Assembly (NCBI GenBank): GCA_930972465.1
Contig: CAKNHF010000021.1
Coordinates: forward strand, 1 to 52,122
Source: an uncultured Lachnospiraceae bacterium
Lineage (GTDB): Bacteria; Bacillota; Clostridia; Lachnospirales; Lachnospiraceae
DNA length: 52,122 nt
Direction of reading: 5' to 3'
Positions 25,521-34,066 of this stretch are shown one piece after another. A program made the position numbers and the translations under genes. The notes under the pieces were generated by a model. That model did no database searches and had not been told where the DNA came from. It saw nothing but the letters and a program-made list of their open reading frames with translations. Position 1 is the stretch's first letter; the number at the start of each line of letters is the position of its first letter.

Positions 25521-26883
25521 CTTTTTTACCTCCGCTTATCTCATTCATCTGAATTTCCGTTTTATCTGAAAGCCCTTTTATGACAACCTCGGGAACTGTA
25601 TCCTCCGGGAAAATGCGGGAGGACATGACTGCCTCTCCGCCGTTCAGGAAGATTTCCATGCTGGAACGGTCGGCCCAGATCTCGACTTCCTTTAAGTTCT
25701 CAACCCGGCAGTCCCTGGATTCTTCCTGCCCGGTAACCCAGTTCTTCCTTGTGAACCGGATCTGTTTCTCTTCCGGATCCCAGGTCAGGACCGCCTCCCC
25801 GCCGTGGAACCGGGCAGAGACCTTCCCGGACGGATCGGGCAGTGTAAAGTGCAGAAAAAAGGTGCGCTCTCCGGGAAGGAGACGAACCGTACAGTCTCCG
25901 TTACGGATGAGCGGGACTTCGTCCCCCTTCAGCTGTTCCAGCTCTTTTACCGGTGTCTGGACAAGTTTTCCCTCTATGACTTTAAGCTCCCGGGGGAGAG
26001 TCAGGCAGTGGATGCGAGGTTCCCCTCTGGAAAAGACTTCTTCCTGCTCGCCGTCCATGCGGGACATCCATGCGTACAGGATCCGGCGTCCGTCCGGACC
26101 TTCGAAGGTCTGGGGCGCGTAAAAGTCGAATCCGAAGTCTGTTTTTGAAAAGTTCCGATCCAGGTCTGTATCGTCAAAGGATCCCTCCCGCTCATTGAAG
26201 CTGACGGTCTTTACTGCCGAGAAACTGGAGATATCGGCATCTTTTTCATTGTCCCTCTTCTGAGGGCAGTAGAGAAGGACATAGGTTCCGTCCAGCTGAA
26301 ACAGGTCGGGGCATTCGATCATTTCATACTCTTCTGTTACGGCGGGGATGCCGGAATATTCCCAGGTCAGCCCGTCGCCGGAGCGAAACAGCGCCAGCGC
26401 GCCTTTTCCGGACTTTCTCTGGGCTCCTGTGACCATGAAGTATGTGCCGGAATCCGTGCGGAAAACTTTCGGATCACGGAAATGTTCTGTGAAATCCTCC
26501 GGTGTTTCAGCCATGCTTCCGAGCTTCAGGAATTTCTGCCCGTTACCGGTCACCGCCATGCACTGATAGCTTTTTCTCTTTCCGTCTTTTTTTACATTAC
26601 CTGTATAAAACAAATATAGTTTCTCATCGATTACCAGTCCGCTGCCGGAATAAGTTCCGCACATGTCATAAGTCTGATCCGGCAGCAGAGCGCTTCCTTC
26701 AAAAGTCCAGCGGACCATATCCGAGGAAGTGAACATCCCCCATTCCTTATAGGAATGATCTTTTGCGAAGCGGTTCCACTGAAAGAAAACGTAATATTTT
26801 CCGTTAAAATATGCCATCCCGTTGGGATCGTTGAGAAGCCCTCTCGGCGGCTCAAGATGGAAATGCTGTTTTTTCTCCCTCAA
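25507..26883 (-). CDS. scrB: Sucrose-6-phosphate hydrolase, GH32
   Basis: 458 residues. It splits the sucrose-6-phosphate produced by the PTS into glucose-6-phosphate and fructose. The three catalytic residues are Asp19 in LLNDPNG, Asp137 in FRDPKV and Glu190 in IECPDL; 'YSGSGL' and 'FYAPQTFE' are other family landmarks. First gene of the operon. The start has AAGGAGATG just upstream of the ATT-rich spacer, and the -10 element TATAAT is at 26928-26923. The second GH32 in the window (10064) has the same catalytic residues but a different substrate loop. Confidence 0.93.
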   Translation of the reverse strand: MREKKQHFHLEPPRGLLNDPNGMAYFNGKYYVFFQWNRFAKDHSYKEWGMFTSSDMVRWTFEGSALLPDQTYDMCGTYSGSGLVIDEKLYLFYTGNVKKDGKRKSYQCMAVTGNGQKFLKLGSMAETPEDFTEHFRDPKVFRTDSGTYFMVTGAQRKSGKGALALFRSGDGLTWEYSGIPAVTEEYEMIECPDLFQLDGTYVLLYCPQKRDNEKDADISSFSAVKTVSFNEREGSFDDTDLDRNFSKTDFGFDFYAPQTFEGPDGRRILYAWMSRMDGEQEEVFSRGEPRIHCLTLPRELKVIEGKLVQTPVKELEQLKGDEVPLIRNGDCTVRLLPGERTFFLHFTLPDPSGKVSARFHGGEAVLTWDPEEKQIRFTRKNWVTGQEESRDCRVENLKEVEIWADRSSMEIFLNGGEAVMSSRIFPEDTVPEVVIKGLSDKTEIQMNEISGGKKDVIL

Positions 26884-26922
26884 TTGATCATCTCCTTCCT
26901 TTTTATATCTTCGGCGCCTTTA

Positions 26923-26979
26923 ATTATATTTAACACGATATTCTTGCATTTTCCTATAGCATTTCATATTCAAAATATG
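26923..26979 (-). promoter_or_regulatory. scr operon promoter with a palindromic operator
   Basis: On the minus strand TATAAT (26928-26923) has no good -35 box at 17 bases, which fits activator dependence. Upstream of it lies the palindrome CATATT-CAA-AATATG (26965-26979), a likely site for the divergent AraC regulator. The same spacer must also hold the promoter of the regulator gene; none is clear. Confidence 0.5.
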
Positions 26980-27012
26980 GAAAAAACTAATCTTTTGAGA
27001 TAAAATAAAGAT

Positions 27013-27864
27013 ATGAGAGAATATAAAGAGACGCAGCATTCGCTGCAGTATAAATCCAATTCGGATCTGACATTTTACAGTGCGGGCTATGAGGCATGCA
27101 GTCCCGGCTACAGTTACGGACCCAAGTTCCGTTCCTATCAGCTGATCCATTTTGTTCTGGAAGGGAGAGGAAAACTGCATATTAATGAACATATTTTTCA
27201 GCTGTCTGCCGGGGACGCGTTTCTCATCCCCTCAGGAAAGATTTCCTTCTATGAAGCGTCAAAGGAAGACCCGTGGCATTACGCCTGGATCAGCTTTCTG
27301 GGAATCAGTTCGGAAGCGTACCTGTACCAGATCATGACATCTGTGGATGACGTATATATCATTCACGGGCTTGATGTGGAAAAATACAGAGAGAAGATTT
27401 TTGACATCCTGTCAATGGGAGGAAACCCCACCAGTCAGTATTTCCGCGCCAACGGCATCCTGTATCAGATCATGGCGGAGCTTTTTTCGGATATCGGTTT
27501 CAGCGAAGAGAGCTGGGGGAAAGATTCTGTGGCAGATGAAGTGAAATTCTATCTGGATACCAATTATGCGGAGAAACTGGTTCTCAAAGATGTGGCAAGA
27601 TCCTTCGGGATCCATCCGAATTACATGACAAGAACCTTTCATGAGAAGTTCGGGATCTCGCCCAAAAGATATCTCATGGAACTGAAGCTGAAAAAGGCCT
27701 GCCGTCTGCTGACCACCACCACTCTGCCGATCGCCATGATCTCCGGTTCACTGGGGTTTGATGATCAGCTTGCGTTTTCAAGGATATTCCGGAAGGAGTA
27801 CGGAGAATCTCCCTCGGCTTACAGAAAGAAGAGACGGGGAGAAGGAACGGACGCGGGACGGTGA
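27013..27864 (+). CDS. AraC family regulator of the sucrose/raffinose operon (MsmR-like)
   Basis: 283 residues. The cupin-like N-terminal domain includes 'LIHFVLEGRGKLHINEH' and 'AGDAFLIPSGKISFYEA', which bind sugar effectors, and the C-terminal double helix-turn-helix holds LVLKDVARSFGIHPNYMTRTF and 'PIAMISGSLGFDDQLAFSRIF', ending 'GESPSAYRKKRR'. It is transcribed away from scrB with the palindrome between them, and the gene order (AraC regulator, alpha-galactosidase, sucrose hydrolase) resembles the streptococcal msm/raf type of locus, so an activator role is likely. Confidence 0.9.
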   Translation: MREYKETQHSLQYKSNSDLTFYSAGYEACSPGYSYGPKFRSYQLIHFVLEGRGKLHINEHIFQLSAGDAFLIPSGKISFYEASKEDPWHYAWISFLGISSEAYLYQIMTSVDDVYIIHGLDVEKYREKIFDILSMGGNPTSQYFRANGILYQIMAELFSDIGFSEESWGKDSVADEVKFYLDTNYAEKLVLKDVARSFGIHPNYMTRTFHEKFGISPKRYLMELKLKKACRLLTTTTLPIAMISGSLGFDDQLAFSRIFRKEYGESPSAYRKKRRGEGTDAGR

Positions 27865-27878
27865 CGACGGGCGCGTGG

Positions 27879-27918
27879 ATCCCCTGTATTCCATCATATG
27901 AGACGGAATGCAGGGGAT
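27879..27918. terminator. Hairpin between convergent AraC and glgB genes
   Basis: ATCCCCTG-T-ATTCC pairs with GGAAT-G-CAGGGGAT around a 12-base loop. The T-run is poor on both sides, so it may be a weak terminator or transcript-end stabiliser. Confidence 0.5.
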
Positions 27919-27925
27919 TCCCGCA

Positions 27926-29740
27926 TCAGAGGACATCAGAGGTGTTTTCTGCTTTTTCGATCAGATAGTATTCCGCGGAGAATGGTTCCAGTGCAAATTC
28001 AAACACCCCGTTTACCGGCTTCAGGGACTTCACAGTTTCAGGAACTGTCCCGCCGTACTCCTGAAGTTCGCTGGTAAATACCCGGCGAAGCTCCGCGGCC
28101 TCCGGGATCTCAAGCTTATAACCCTTCTGCTCTATGCCGGAGAAGTTAAAGACCGCTGCGATCCGTTCTTTTTTTCCGGCACGTTCAATCGCATAGACGC
28201 AACGTTCCTGGGAATGACAGTCGAGCCAGCGGAAACCGTCCGCCTCGTAGTCTTTTTCGAAAAAGGACGGATGTTCCATATAGAAGCGGTTCAGAGCTGT
28301 CATGAACCGGTGAAAATCCTGATGGGCGGGATAGTCCAGAAGATTCCAGTCCTGTTCCCGTTTCTCGTCCCATTCCCGGAAGTGACCGATCTCATTTCCC
28401 ATGAAGTTCAGTTTCTTGCCCGGATGGGCGTACATATACATATAGAATGATCTTGCCTGGGGAAATTTCATCTCATAATCCCCGAACATCTTCTGAAGAA
28501 TCGTTGCTTTTCCGTGTACCACTTCATCATGTGAGAGCGGCAGCAGATAGTTGGAATCATAATAGTATGCCATGGAAAAAGTAAGTTTGCTGCCGCATCC
28601 TCCCCGGAACAGGGGATCAGTCCGGAAATAGTCCAGGGTGTCGTTCATCCAGCCCATATCCCATTTATAATCAAAGCCCAGGCCCCCGTCTTTCACATCA
28701 TCTGTAACTCCGGGAAAAGAGGTGGAGTCTTCCGCTGCCAGTATCGCGGACGGGTGAAGTTCCTTCAGTCCCCGGTTCATATATTTCAGAAATTCCACCG
28801 CATTCGGATTGACTCCGCGTTCCGGCATTCCCTGCCAGTAAATAGCGCGGCTGATGGCATCCATGCGAAGACCGTCCATGTGGAACTCGGTGAGCCAGTA
28901 GTTGGCGGCGGACTGAAGGAAACTCCGTACTTCACCGCGGGAGTGCATGAAGTTGCAGCTCCCCCACTCACTCTGACCGACTGCGGCATGGGGATATTCG
29001 TAAAGAGCCGTGCCGTCGTAGTTTGCCAGGGCGTAATAGTCTACGGCGAAATGCACCGGAACAAAGTCCAGAAGAATACCGATATCGTTCTGATGGCATG
29101 TGTCGACAAAGGCTTTCAGCTGGTCCGCCGTTCCGTAGCGGGAAGTGGGGCTGAAGAATCCGGTGCCCTGATAGCCCCAGGATTCATCGCTCGGGTATTC
29201 GCAGAGAGGCATGATCTCCAGATAATTGTAACCGTTTTCTTTCAGGTAGGGGATCAGGATATCGACCATTTCCTCATAATTATACCAGTCGTCCGGCTCC
29301 GCTGAGGGCTTGCGGAATGATCCGAAGTGAATCTCATAGATGTTCAGAGGTTCACTGCGCCGGTCTGTGCGCTTCTTCATCCAGGGGGCGTCGTGGAACC
29401 GGTATGTGTCCATATCGCGTATGATGGACGAAGTGTTGGGGCGAAGCTCCATCCCGTATCCGTACGGGTCGCAGTGGTCGATAAACTGTCCGGCCCGGTC
29501 ATAGATCCGGTATTTGTACATCATGCCGGGCGCGGCGTCCGGAGAGACGAATTCCCAGAAATTCCCGTCATGAACTTTCGCCATGGGACTTTCTTCCCAA
29601 CCGTTGAACTCTCCGATGACAGAGATCTTCGAGGCGGAGGGGGCGAAGGTTCGGAAGACTACTCCGTCCGGCGTGACATGCGCCCCGAGATATCTGTATG
29701 CGTCAAAAATTTTTCCCGTATAAAATCCATAAAAATCCAT
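27926..29740 (-). CDS. glgB: 1,4-alpha-glucan branching enzyme
   Basis: 604 residues, slightly shorter than E. coli GlgB, like GH13_9 enzymes with a short N-terminus. It introduces alpha-1,6 branches into glycogen. The N-terminal carbohydrate-binding module 48 (FAPSASKISVIGEFNGWEE) is followed by the GH13 barrel with catalytic Asp294 (GLRMDAIS), Glu337 (ILAAEDS) and the Asp in PLSHDEVVHGK. The ATG at 29740 is preferred because CTGGAGG precedes it; a longer frame from 29854 lacks a site and has no family similarity. No other glycogen genes are nearby, which is odd because glgB is usually clustered with glgC, glgD and glgA. Confidence 0.94.
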   Translation of the reverse strand: MDFYGFYTGKIFDAYRYLGAHVTPDGVVFRTFAPSASKISVIGEFNGWEESPMAKVHDGNFWEFVSPDAAPGMMYKYRIYDRAGQFIDHCDPYGYGMELRPNTSSIIRDMDTYRFHDAPWMKKRTDRRSEPLNIYEIHFGSFRKPSAEPDDWYNYEEMVDILIPYLKENGYNYLEIMPLCEYPSDESWGYQGTGFFSPTSRYGTADQLKAFVDTCHQNDIGILLDFVPVHFAVDYYALANYDGTALYEYPHAAVGQSEWGSCNFMHSRGEVRSFLQSAANYWLTEFHMDGLRMDAISRAIYWQGMPERGVNPNAVEFLKYMNRGLKELHPSAILAAEDSTSFPGVTDDVKDGGLGFDYKWDMGWMNDTLDYFRTDPLFRGGCGSKLTFSMAYYYDSNYLLPLSHDEVVHGKATILQKMFGDYEMKFPQARSFYMYMYAHPGKKLNFMGNEIGHFREWDEKREQDWNLLDYPAHQDFHRFMTALNRFYMEHPSFFEKDYEADGFRWLDCHSQERCVYAIERAGKKERIAAVFNFSGIEQKGYKLEIPEAAELRRVFTSELQEYGGTVPETVKSLKPVNGVFEFALEPFSAEYYLIEKAENTSDVL

Positions 29741-29810
29741 AAGTACCTCCAGATTGATTTTAATAGACTGTAGTTGTTTTTCAATGTATAATAAGAATAA
29801 CGGTGACAGG

Positions 29811-29859
29811 AAAGGTTGTCCACCGACAATCCGGACGATACGTCGGAAAACCAACCTTT
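29811..29859. other. Nested inverted repeats between glgB and the TetR gene
   Basis: AAAGGTTG (29811-29818) pairs with CAACCTTT (29852-29859) and, inside, CCGAC (29823-29827) with GTCGG (29842-29846); TTGTC-CACC-GACAA (29816-29829) is an alternative smaller palindrome. It may be an operator for the TetR protein or a terminator-like hairpin followed by TTTTTATT on the plus strand. The function cannot be settled by eye. Confidence 0.45.
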
Positions 29860-29929
29860 TTATTATAATTGTCGTTTTACGTCAGAGCAGACAGGAAACG
29901 TCTGAATAAATATCTGCTACGGAGGACTC

Positions 29930-30463
29930 ATGGATCTCAGAATAGAAAAAACAGAAAAGGCAATCAAGAACGCGTTTATTGAGCTGCGTGCGAGGAAGCC
30001 GCTGGAAAAGATCACGGTGAAAGAACTGTGTGCGGAGGCATGTATCAATAAGTCAACCTTTTATGCGCACTATGCGGACATCTACGATCTGTCCGAATCT
30101 ATGGAAAAAGAGACGGTCATATCCATCATAAGCAGCATTGAAAATCTGAAAGACTATACATTTGAGAATTCGGGCGCATTTACAAGAGCGCTCTGCCTGG
30201 CCTTTCTGTCACAGATATCACTGATCAAGATCCTGTTTTCGGGAAAGGAGCAGAATCATCTGGCAAATCAGCTGGACAGGGAACTGAAGAAAGTGATCTT
30301 CCGCAAAAATCCGGAGTATGAAAAGGATATTGAAAAAAATATCCTGATGTCCTACTGCATACAGGGCGCCTATCATGCCTATCTGAATAATCCGGAGGCG
30401 GATACGGAGACCTTTGTCAGGACCATAGAAAAGATCGTGAAATGTCTGAAGCCGATGCTGTAG
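29930..30463 (+). CDS. TetR family transcriptional regulator
   Basis: 177 residues. The N-terminal helix-turn-helix is typical: 'IKNAFIELRARKPLEKITVKELCAEACINKSTFYAHYADIYDL'. The rest is a helical ligand-binding domain with no clear effector. It probably binds the 190-base divergent region shared with glgB (nested repeats 29811-29859), and it stands just upstream of the tungsten operon, whose own promoter lies 33 bases past its stop. A link to either is inference. The start has CTACGGAGGACTC just upstream. Confidence 0.88.
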   Translation: MDLRIEKTEKAIKNAFIELRARKPLEKITVKELCAEACINKSTFYAHYADIYDLSESMEKETVISIISSIENLKDYTFENSGAFTRALCLAFLSQISLIKILFSGKEQNHLANQLDRELKKVIFRKNPEYEKDIEKNILMSYCIQGAYHAYLNNPEADTETFVRTIEKIVKCLKPML

Positions 30464-30495
30464 AGGAGGGGAAAGAGGGAAGGCTCAGGCCCGCC

Positions 30496-30524
30496 TTGTC
30501 ATTTCAATATGCGGATGATAGAAT
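30496..30524 (+). promoter_or_regulatory. Promoter of the tungsten operon
   Basis: TTGTCA at 30496-30501 and TAGAAT at 30519-30524, spacer 17. The leader to the start codon is only about 36 bases, too short to hold a molybdenum/tungsten-cofactor riboswitch. Confidence 0.75.
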
Positions 30525-30566
30525 GAAAACATAAGCCGGTTGTACGGCTCTGAGAGGAGGATGTTT

Positions 30567-31430
30567 ATGAAAAAACTGTGGGCAGCGTCAGTGTGTGCAG
30601 GGGCAGTCCTGCTCTGTGCATGCTCCCCGGCGGGAAACACAGGCGACGGGCAGAACAGCGGGAACAGTGAGATCATCCTGGCCACAACCACGAGTACAAA
30701 AGACAGCGGTCTGCTGGATGAGATTCTGCCGGTATTCGAGAAAGAGACGGGGTACAGCGTCAGCGTCGTCTCAGTGGGTTCGGGAGAGGCCATGACCATG
30801 GGAGAGAACGGAGAAGCGGATGTGCTGCTTGTGCATTCCCCCGAGGCAGAGGAAGAATATGTGGCGGGCGGTCATGCCGATGAGGACGGAAGGATGGACG
30901 TAATGTACAATGATTTTGTGCTGGTGGGACCGAAGGAGGATCCTGCAGGCATCAGTGCAGCCTGCCCCGATGATGTGGAGACGGCGTTCCGGACGCTGGC
31001 GGAGAATCAGTCTCGGTTTATTTCCAGAAGCGACGATTCAGGCACTCACCAGAAGGAACTGTCTGTCTGGGAAGCCTGCGGTATTGAGCCGGCGGGAGAA
31101 TGGTATGTGGAGGCCGGCGCCGGAATGGGAGAGGTGCTTGAGATGGCCAATGAGATGCTGGCATATACGCTTTCAGACCGGGCCACATGGCTCAACATGG
31201 GGCTGGATGAAGACCTCAAGATCGTATGCGAGAAAGATCCCGACGGGATACTCTACAATCAGTACGGAGTGATCTGTGTCAATCCTGACAAGAATGAAAA
31301 TATCAATCATGAGGGGGCAAAAGCATTCCAGCAGTGGATCGTCTCAGAAGAGACTCAGGAACTGATCGGAGAGTACGGCGTGGAAGAGTACGGAAGTCCG
31401 CTCTTTACACCTGATGCACAGCAGGAATAG
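30567..31430 (+). CDS. tupA: Tungstate ABC transporter, substrate-binding lipoprotein
   Basis: 287 residues. The signal peptide with lipobox LLCAC (MKKLWAASVCAGAVLLCACS) anchors it outside the cell. The mature part has the TupA signatures: ILATTTSTKDSGLLDEILP near the start, VSVGSGEAM, 'DVLLVHSPEAEE' and 'FISRSDDSGTHQKE', which bind the oxyanion. TupA has a very high affinity for tungstate. The ATG at 30567 has GAGAGGAGG at correct spacing; ATG at 30561 is too near to the site. It is the first gene of a tupABC-moeA-moeA-moeB-AOR-moaD operon, which supports tungstate as substrate. Confidence 0.93.
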   Translation: MKKLWAASVCAGAVLLCACSPAGNTGDGQNSGNSEIILATTTSTKDSGLLDEILPVFEKETGYSVSVVSVGSGEAMTMGENGEADVLLVHSPEAEEEYVAGGHADEDGRMDVMYNDFVLVGPKEDPAGISAACPDDVETAFRTLAENQSRFISRSDDSGTHQKELSVWEACGIEPAGEWYVEAGAGMGEVLEMANEMLAYTLSDRATWLNMGLDEDLKIVCEKDPDGILYNQYGVICVNPDKNENINHEGAKAFQQWIVSEETQELIGEYGVEEYGSPLFTPDAQQE

Positions 31431-31433
31431 CCT

Positions 31434-32129
31434 ATGGAAATTATCGTCGAAGGAATTTCGGAAGCAGTCAGGCTGATCTTTTCGTTTGACAGAGAGGTGT
31501 TCGAGGTGGTCGGGCTGTCGCTTGAGGTGTCCGGCCTCTCTCTTCTTATCGCAGGGATACTCGGGATCCCGGCGGGACTTGTCATTGCGGGACGGCGCTT
31601 CCGGATGAAACATATGCTGATGCGTGTTATCTATACACTGATGGGAATGCCGCCGGTGCTGTGCGGACTGATTGTATATATCGTATTCATGAGGCGGGGA
31701 CCTTTCGGCAGTCTCCGCCTGAATTATACGGTTACGGTCATGATTATAGCGCAGACCCTTCTGATCCTTCCGATTATAACAGGACTTACGATGAGCGCGG
31801 CAGGAGAGCGGACAGAAAAGATACAGCGCCTTGCCCGCACCCTTGGCGCCGGACGGCTTCAGACGCTCAGGCTTTCTGTTTTTGAACTGCGGTTCGGGAT
31901 CATTACAGCGCTTGTTTCAGGATTCTCACGGGGAATCTCCGAAGTGGGAGCGGTCATGATCGTCGGAGGCAACATAGAGGGAAAGACACGCACAATGACA
32001 ACATATATCTCTCAGCTTAAGGGGATGGGAGAGTTTGAGAGGGCAGTGGCGGTGGGGATTATCCTCCTGGTGCTTTCATTCATTGTGAATACGGTGCTTT
32101 ATAACATTCAGAAAGAAACGGTTCGGTGA
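31434..32129 (+). CDS. tupB: Tungstate ABC transporter, permease
   Basis: 231 residues, five or six membrane segments. It has the binding-protein-dependent permease domain with the EAA-like loop 'RLARTLGAGRLQTLRLSVFELRFGIITALVSGFSRGISEVGAVMIVGGN', the TupB/WtpB-type signature. It takes tungstate from TupA across the membrane, powered by TupC. Only three bases separate it from tupA. Confidence 0.92.
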   Translation: MEIIVEGISEAVRLIFSFDREVFEVVGLSLEVSGLSLLIAGILGIPAGLVIAGRRFRMKHMLMRVIYTLMGMPPVLCGLIVYIVFMRRGPFGSLRLNYTVTVMIIAQTLLILPIITGLTMSAAGERTEKIQRLARTLGAGRLQTLRLSVFELRFGIITALVSGFSRGISEVGAVMIVGGNIEGKTRTMTTYISQLKGMGEFERAVAVGIILLVLSFIVNTVLYNIQKETVR

Positions 32130-32133
32130 CAGC

Positions 32134-32838
32134 ATGGAAGTAGAGATAAAAAACCTCAAAAAAGTGTACGGAGAATTCACAGCGGTGGACGTCCCCTATC
32201 TGTATTTTCCTTCCGGTTCCGTGACGGCAGTAGTCGGCCCAAACGGAGCAGGCAAATCCACTCTGCTCAGCCTGATTGCCGGACTGCCGGAGAAGAGCGG
32301 AGGACAGATACTGTATGACGGGGACGAAACACCGCCTCTGAGACAGATGACCATGGTGTTTCAGGAACCCTATCTTATCTCTTCCACCGTCGGGAAAAAT
32401 ATCGCGTATCCGTTGAGAATAAGGGGAATGCAGAAGGAAGAGATATGCCGGAGAGTGGGGAAGCTGGCGGATGAACTCGGACTCGGTCCGCTCCTTGACA
32501 GGCGCGTGAGAGGGCTGTCCCTGGGGGAGATCCAGAAGACAGCTCTGGCAAGAGCGGTTTCTTTCGGACCGGAGCTTCTGATGCTGGACGAGCCGTGCGC
32601 CAGCATAGATACACACGCAACCCTGGAGATCGAGAGGATGCTTCTGAAAAGTAACATGGAACGGCACACGACCATTATTCTGGTGACCCATGACTTGGCT
32701 CAGGCGCGCCGTGTTGCCGGACGGATTGTTCTGCTGAACCACGGGAAGGTCGTGGAGTGTTCGGAGGCAGAGCGGTTTTTCAGGCATCCGGACCGGGAAG
32801 AGACAAAAAAATTTATAGAAGGGAAGCTGTTGATCTGA
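32134..32838 (+). CDS. tupC: Tungstate ABC transporter, ATP-binding protein
   Basis: 234 residues. Walker A GPNGAGKST, Q-loop 'MVFQEPYL', signature LSLGEIQ and Walker B 'LLMLDEPCAS' are present. It is the energy-coupling ATPase of the Tup importer. It starts 4 bases after tupB and is followed with a 1-base gap by moeA, so translation is likely coupled across the operon. Confidence 0.93.
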   Translation: MEVEIKNLKKVYGEFTAVDVPYLYFPSGSVTAVVGPNGAGKSTLLSLIAGLPEKSGGQILYDGDETPPLRQMTMVFQEPYLISSTVGKNIAYPLRIRGMQKEEICRRVGKLADELGLGPLLDRRVRGLSLGEIQKTALARAVSFGPELLMLDEPCASIDTHATLEIERMLLKSNMERHTTIILVTHDLAQARRVAGRIVLLNHGKVVECSEAERFFRHPDREETKKFIEGKLLI

Positions 32839-32839
32839 C

Positions 32840-34066
32840 ATGGAACTGCTGCATACAGATACACTGGAGGAAGCCAGAGAAAAACTGTGGAAAGAGACCA
32901 GGGAAATGGATATGAAAACCCGAAAGGTAAAGGCTCAGGAGACGCCGGGGCGGATCAGCGCTTCGGATGTGGTTTCAGATGAGAACATTCCGCCCTTTGA
33001 CCGGTCTGTTGTGGACGGCTATGCAGTCCGGGCCAGGGAGACGTACGGTGCAGGAGAGGCATCTCCCGTATTCTTCAGGGTGACAGGACAGGTGAGGATC
33101 GAGGAAGCGGCCGGGACCCTTTCCGGCTGTCAGGAAGCGGTGCGCCTGCAGACCGGTTCCATGATACCGGACGGAGCGGACGCAGTCGTGATGTCGGAGT
33201 ATACAGAGGAGTATGCGCCGGGAAGGATCGCCTGCATCCGTGCGGTCAGTGAAGGGGAAAACATTATCCGTGCCGGTGAGGACGTACGCCGGGGCGAATG
33301 TATCATCCGGAGAGGACAGAAGATAGGCGTCGGGGAAGCCGGCATGCTGGCCGGCCTGGGGATAAGGGAAATCCAGGTGTACCTCAGACCGTCTGTGGCG
33401 ATTCTGTCTACGGGAGACGAGCTGGCCGGCGGGGATGAACCTCTGACAGCGGGCAGAATACGGGATATCAATACCTCCGCGCTGTCGGCGGCGGCTCTGG
33501 AGTATGGGATGGAGATCTGCCTCAGTCGAAGGGTAAGAGATGAAGAAAGGGAGATACGGCAGGCGGTGGAGGAAGCTGCGGAAAAAAGCGATATTGTTCT
33601 CATCTCGGGAGGAAGTTCCAAGGGGGATAAGGATTTTACGAAGAGGGTTCTGGAAGAGATTACGGGAAATGTTTTTACTCACGGAATAGCTGTCAGACCG
33701 GGAAAGCCGACCATTCTTGCGTATGACAGAGAACGCAGAGCCGTCATTGCGGGACTGCCGGGACATCCCATGGCGGCCGTGATTATGTTCCGGCTTCTGA
33801 TCCGTGACTGGTACCGCAGGAAGACCGGAAGTCCGGAGCCGCTTAAGATCCCGGCTGTAATGAAGGAGAATGTGTCCAGCAACCAGGGGAGGGCGACCTG
33901 CCTTCCGGTCAGACTGGTGCCGGGGGCAGACGGATACGAGGCGGTCCCGGTCTATGCGAAGTCCGGAAGTATTTCAGCCCTTGCGAAGGCGGATGCCTTC
34001 ATTATGATTCCCAGGAACAGGGAGGGGCTCAGGAAAGGAGAGAAGGTTAAGGCCGAACTGTTATGA
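32840..34066 (+). CDS. moeA: Molybdopterin molybdenumtransferase MoeA (first copy)
   Basis: 408 residues, the normal MoeA length. It inserts molybdate or tungstate into the pterin cofactor. The family signatures are visible: 'SDENIPPFDRSVVDGYAV' near residue 50, the 'ILSTGDEL' start of the MogA-like domain, and 'ISGGSSKGDKDF', 'GIAVRPGKPT', 'GLPGHPMAA' motifs. It overlaps the second moeA by 4 bases (ATGA). Having two MoeA proteins in one tungsten operon parallels organisms that use separate MoeA proteins for tungsten and molybdenum. Confidence 0.94.
   Translation: MELLHTDTLEEAREKLWKETREMDMKTRKVKAQETPGRISASDVVSDENIPPFDRSVVDGYAVRARETYGAGEASPVFFRVTGQVRIEEAAGTLSGCQEAVRLQTGSMIPDGADAVVMSEYTEEYAPGRIACIRAVSEGENIIRAGEDVRRGECIIRRGQKIGVGEAGMLAGLGIREIQVYLRPSVAILSTGDELAGGDEPLTAGRIRDINTSALSAAALEYGMEICLSRRVRDEEREIRQAVEEAAEKSDIVLISGGSSKGDKDFTKRVLEEITGNVFTHGIAVRPGKPTILAYDRERRAVIAGLPGHPMAAVIMFRLLIRDWYRRKTGSPEPLKIPAVMKENVSSNQGRATCLPVRLVPGADGYEAVPVYAKSGSISALAKADAFIMIPRNREGLRKGEKVKAELL

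Noticed and set aside
30525-30566. Molybdenum/tungsten cofactor riboswitch before tupA
   Set aside because: The leader is only about 36 bases, and only a 4-bp GCCG/CGGC stem is seen.
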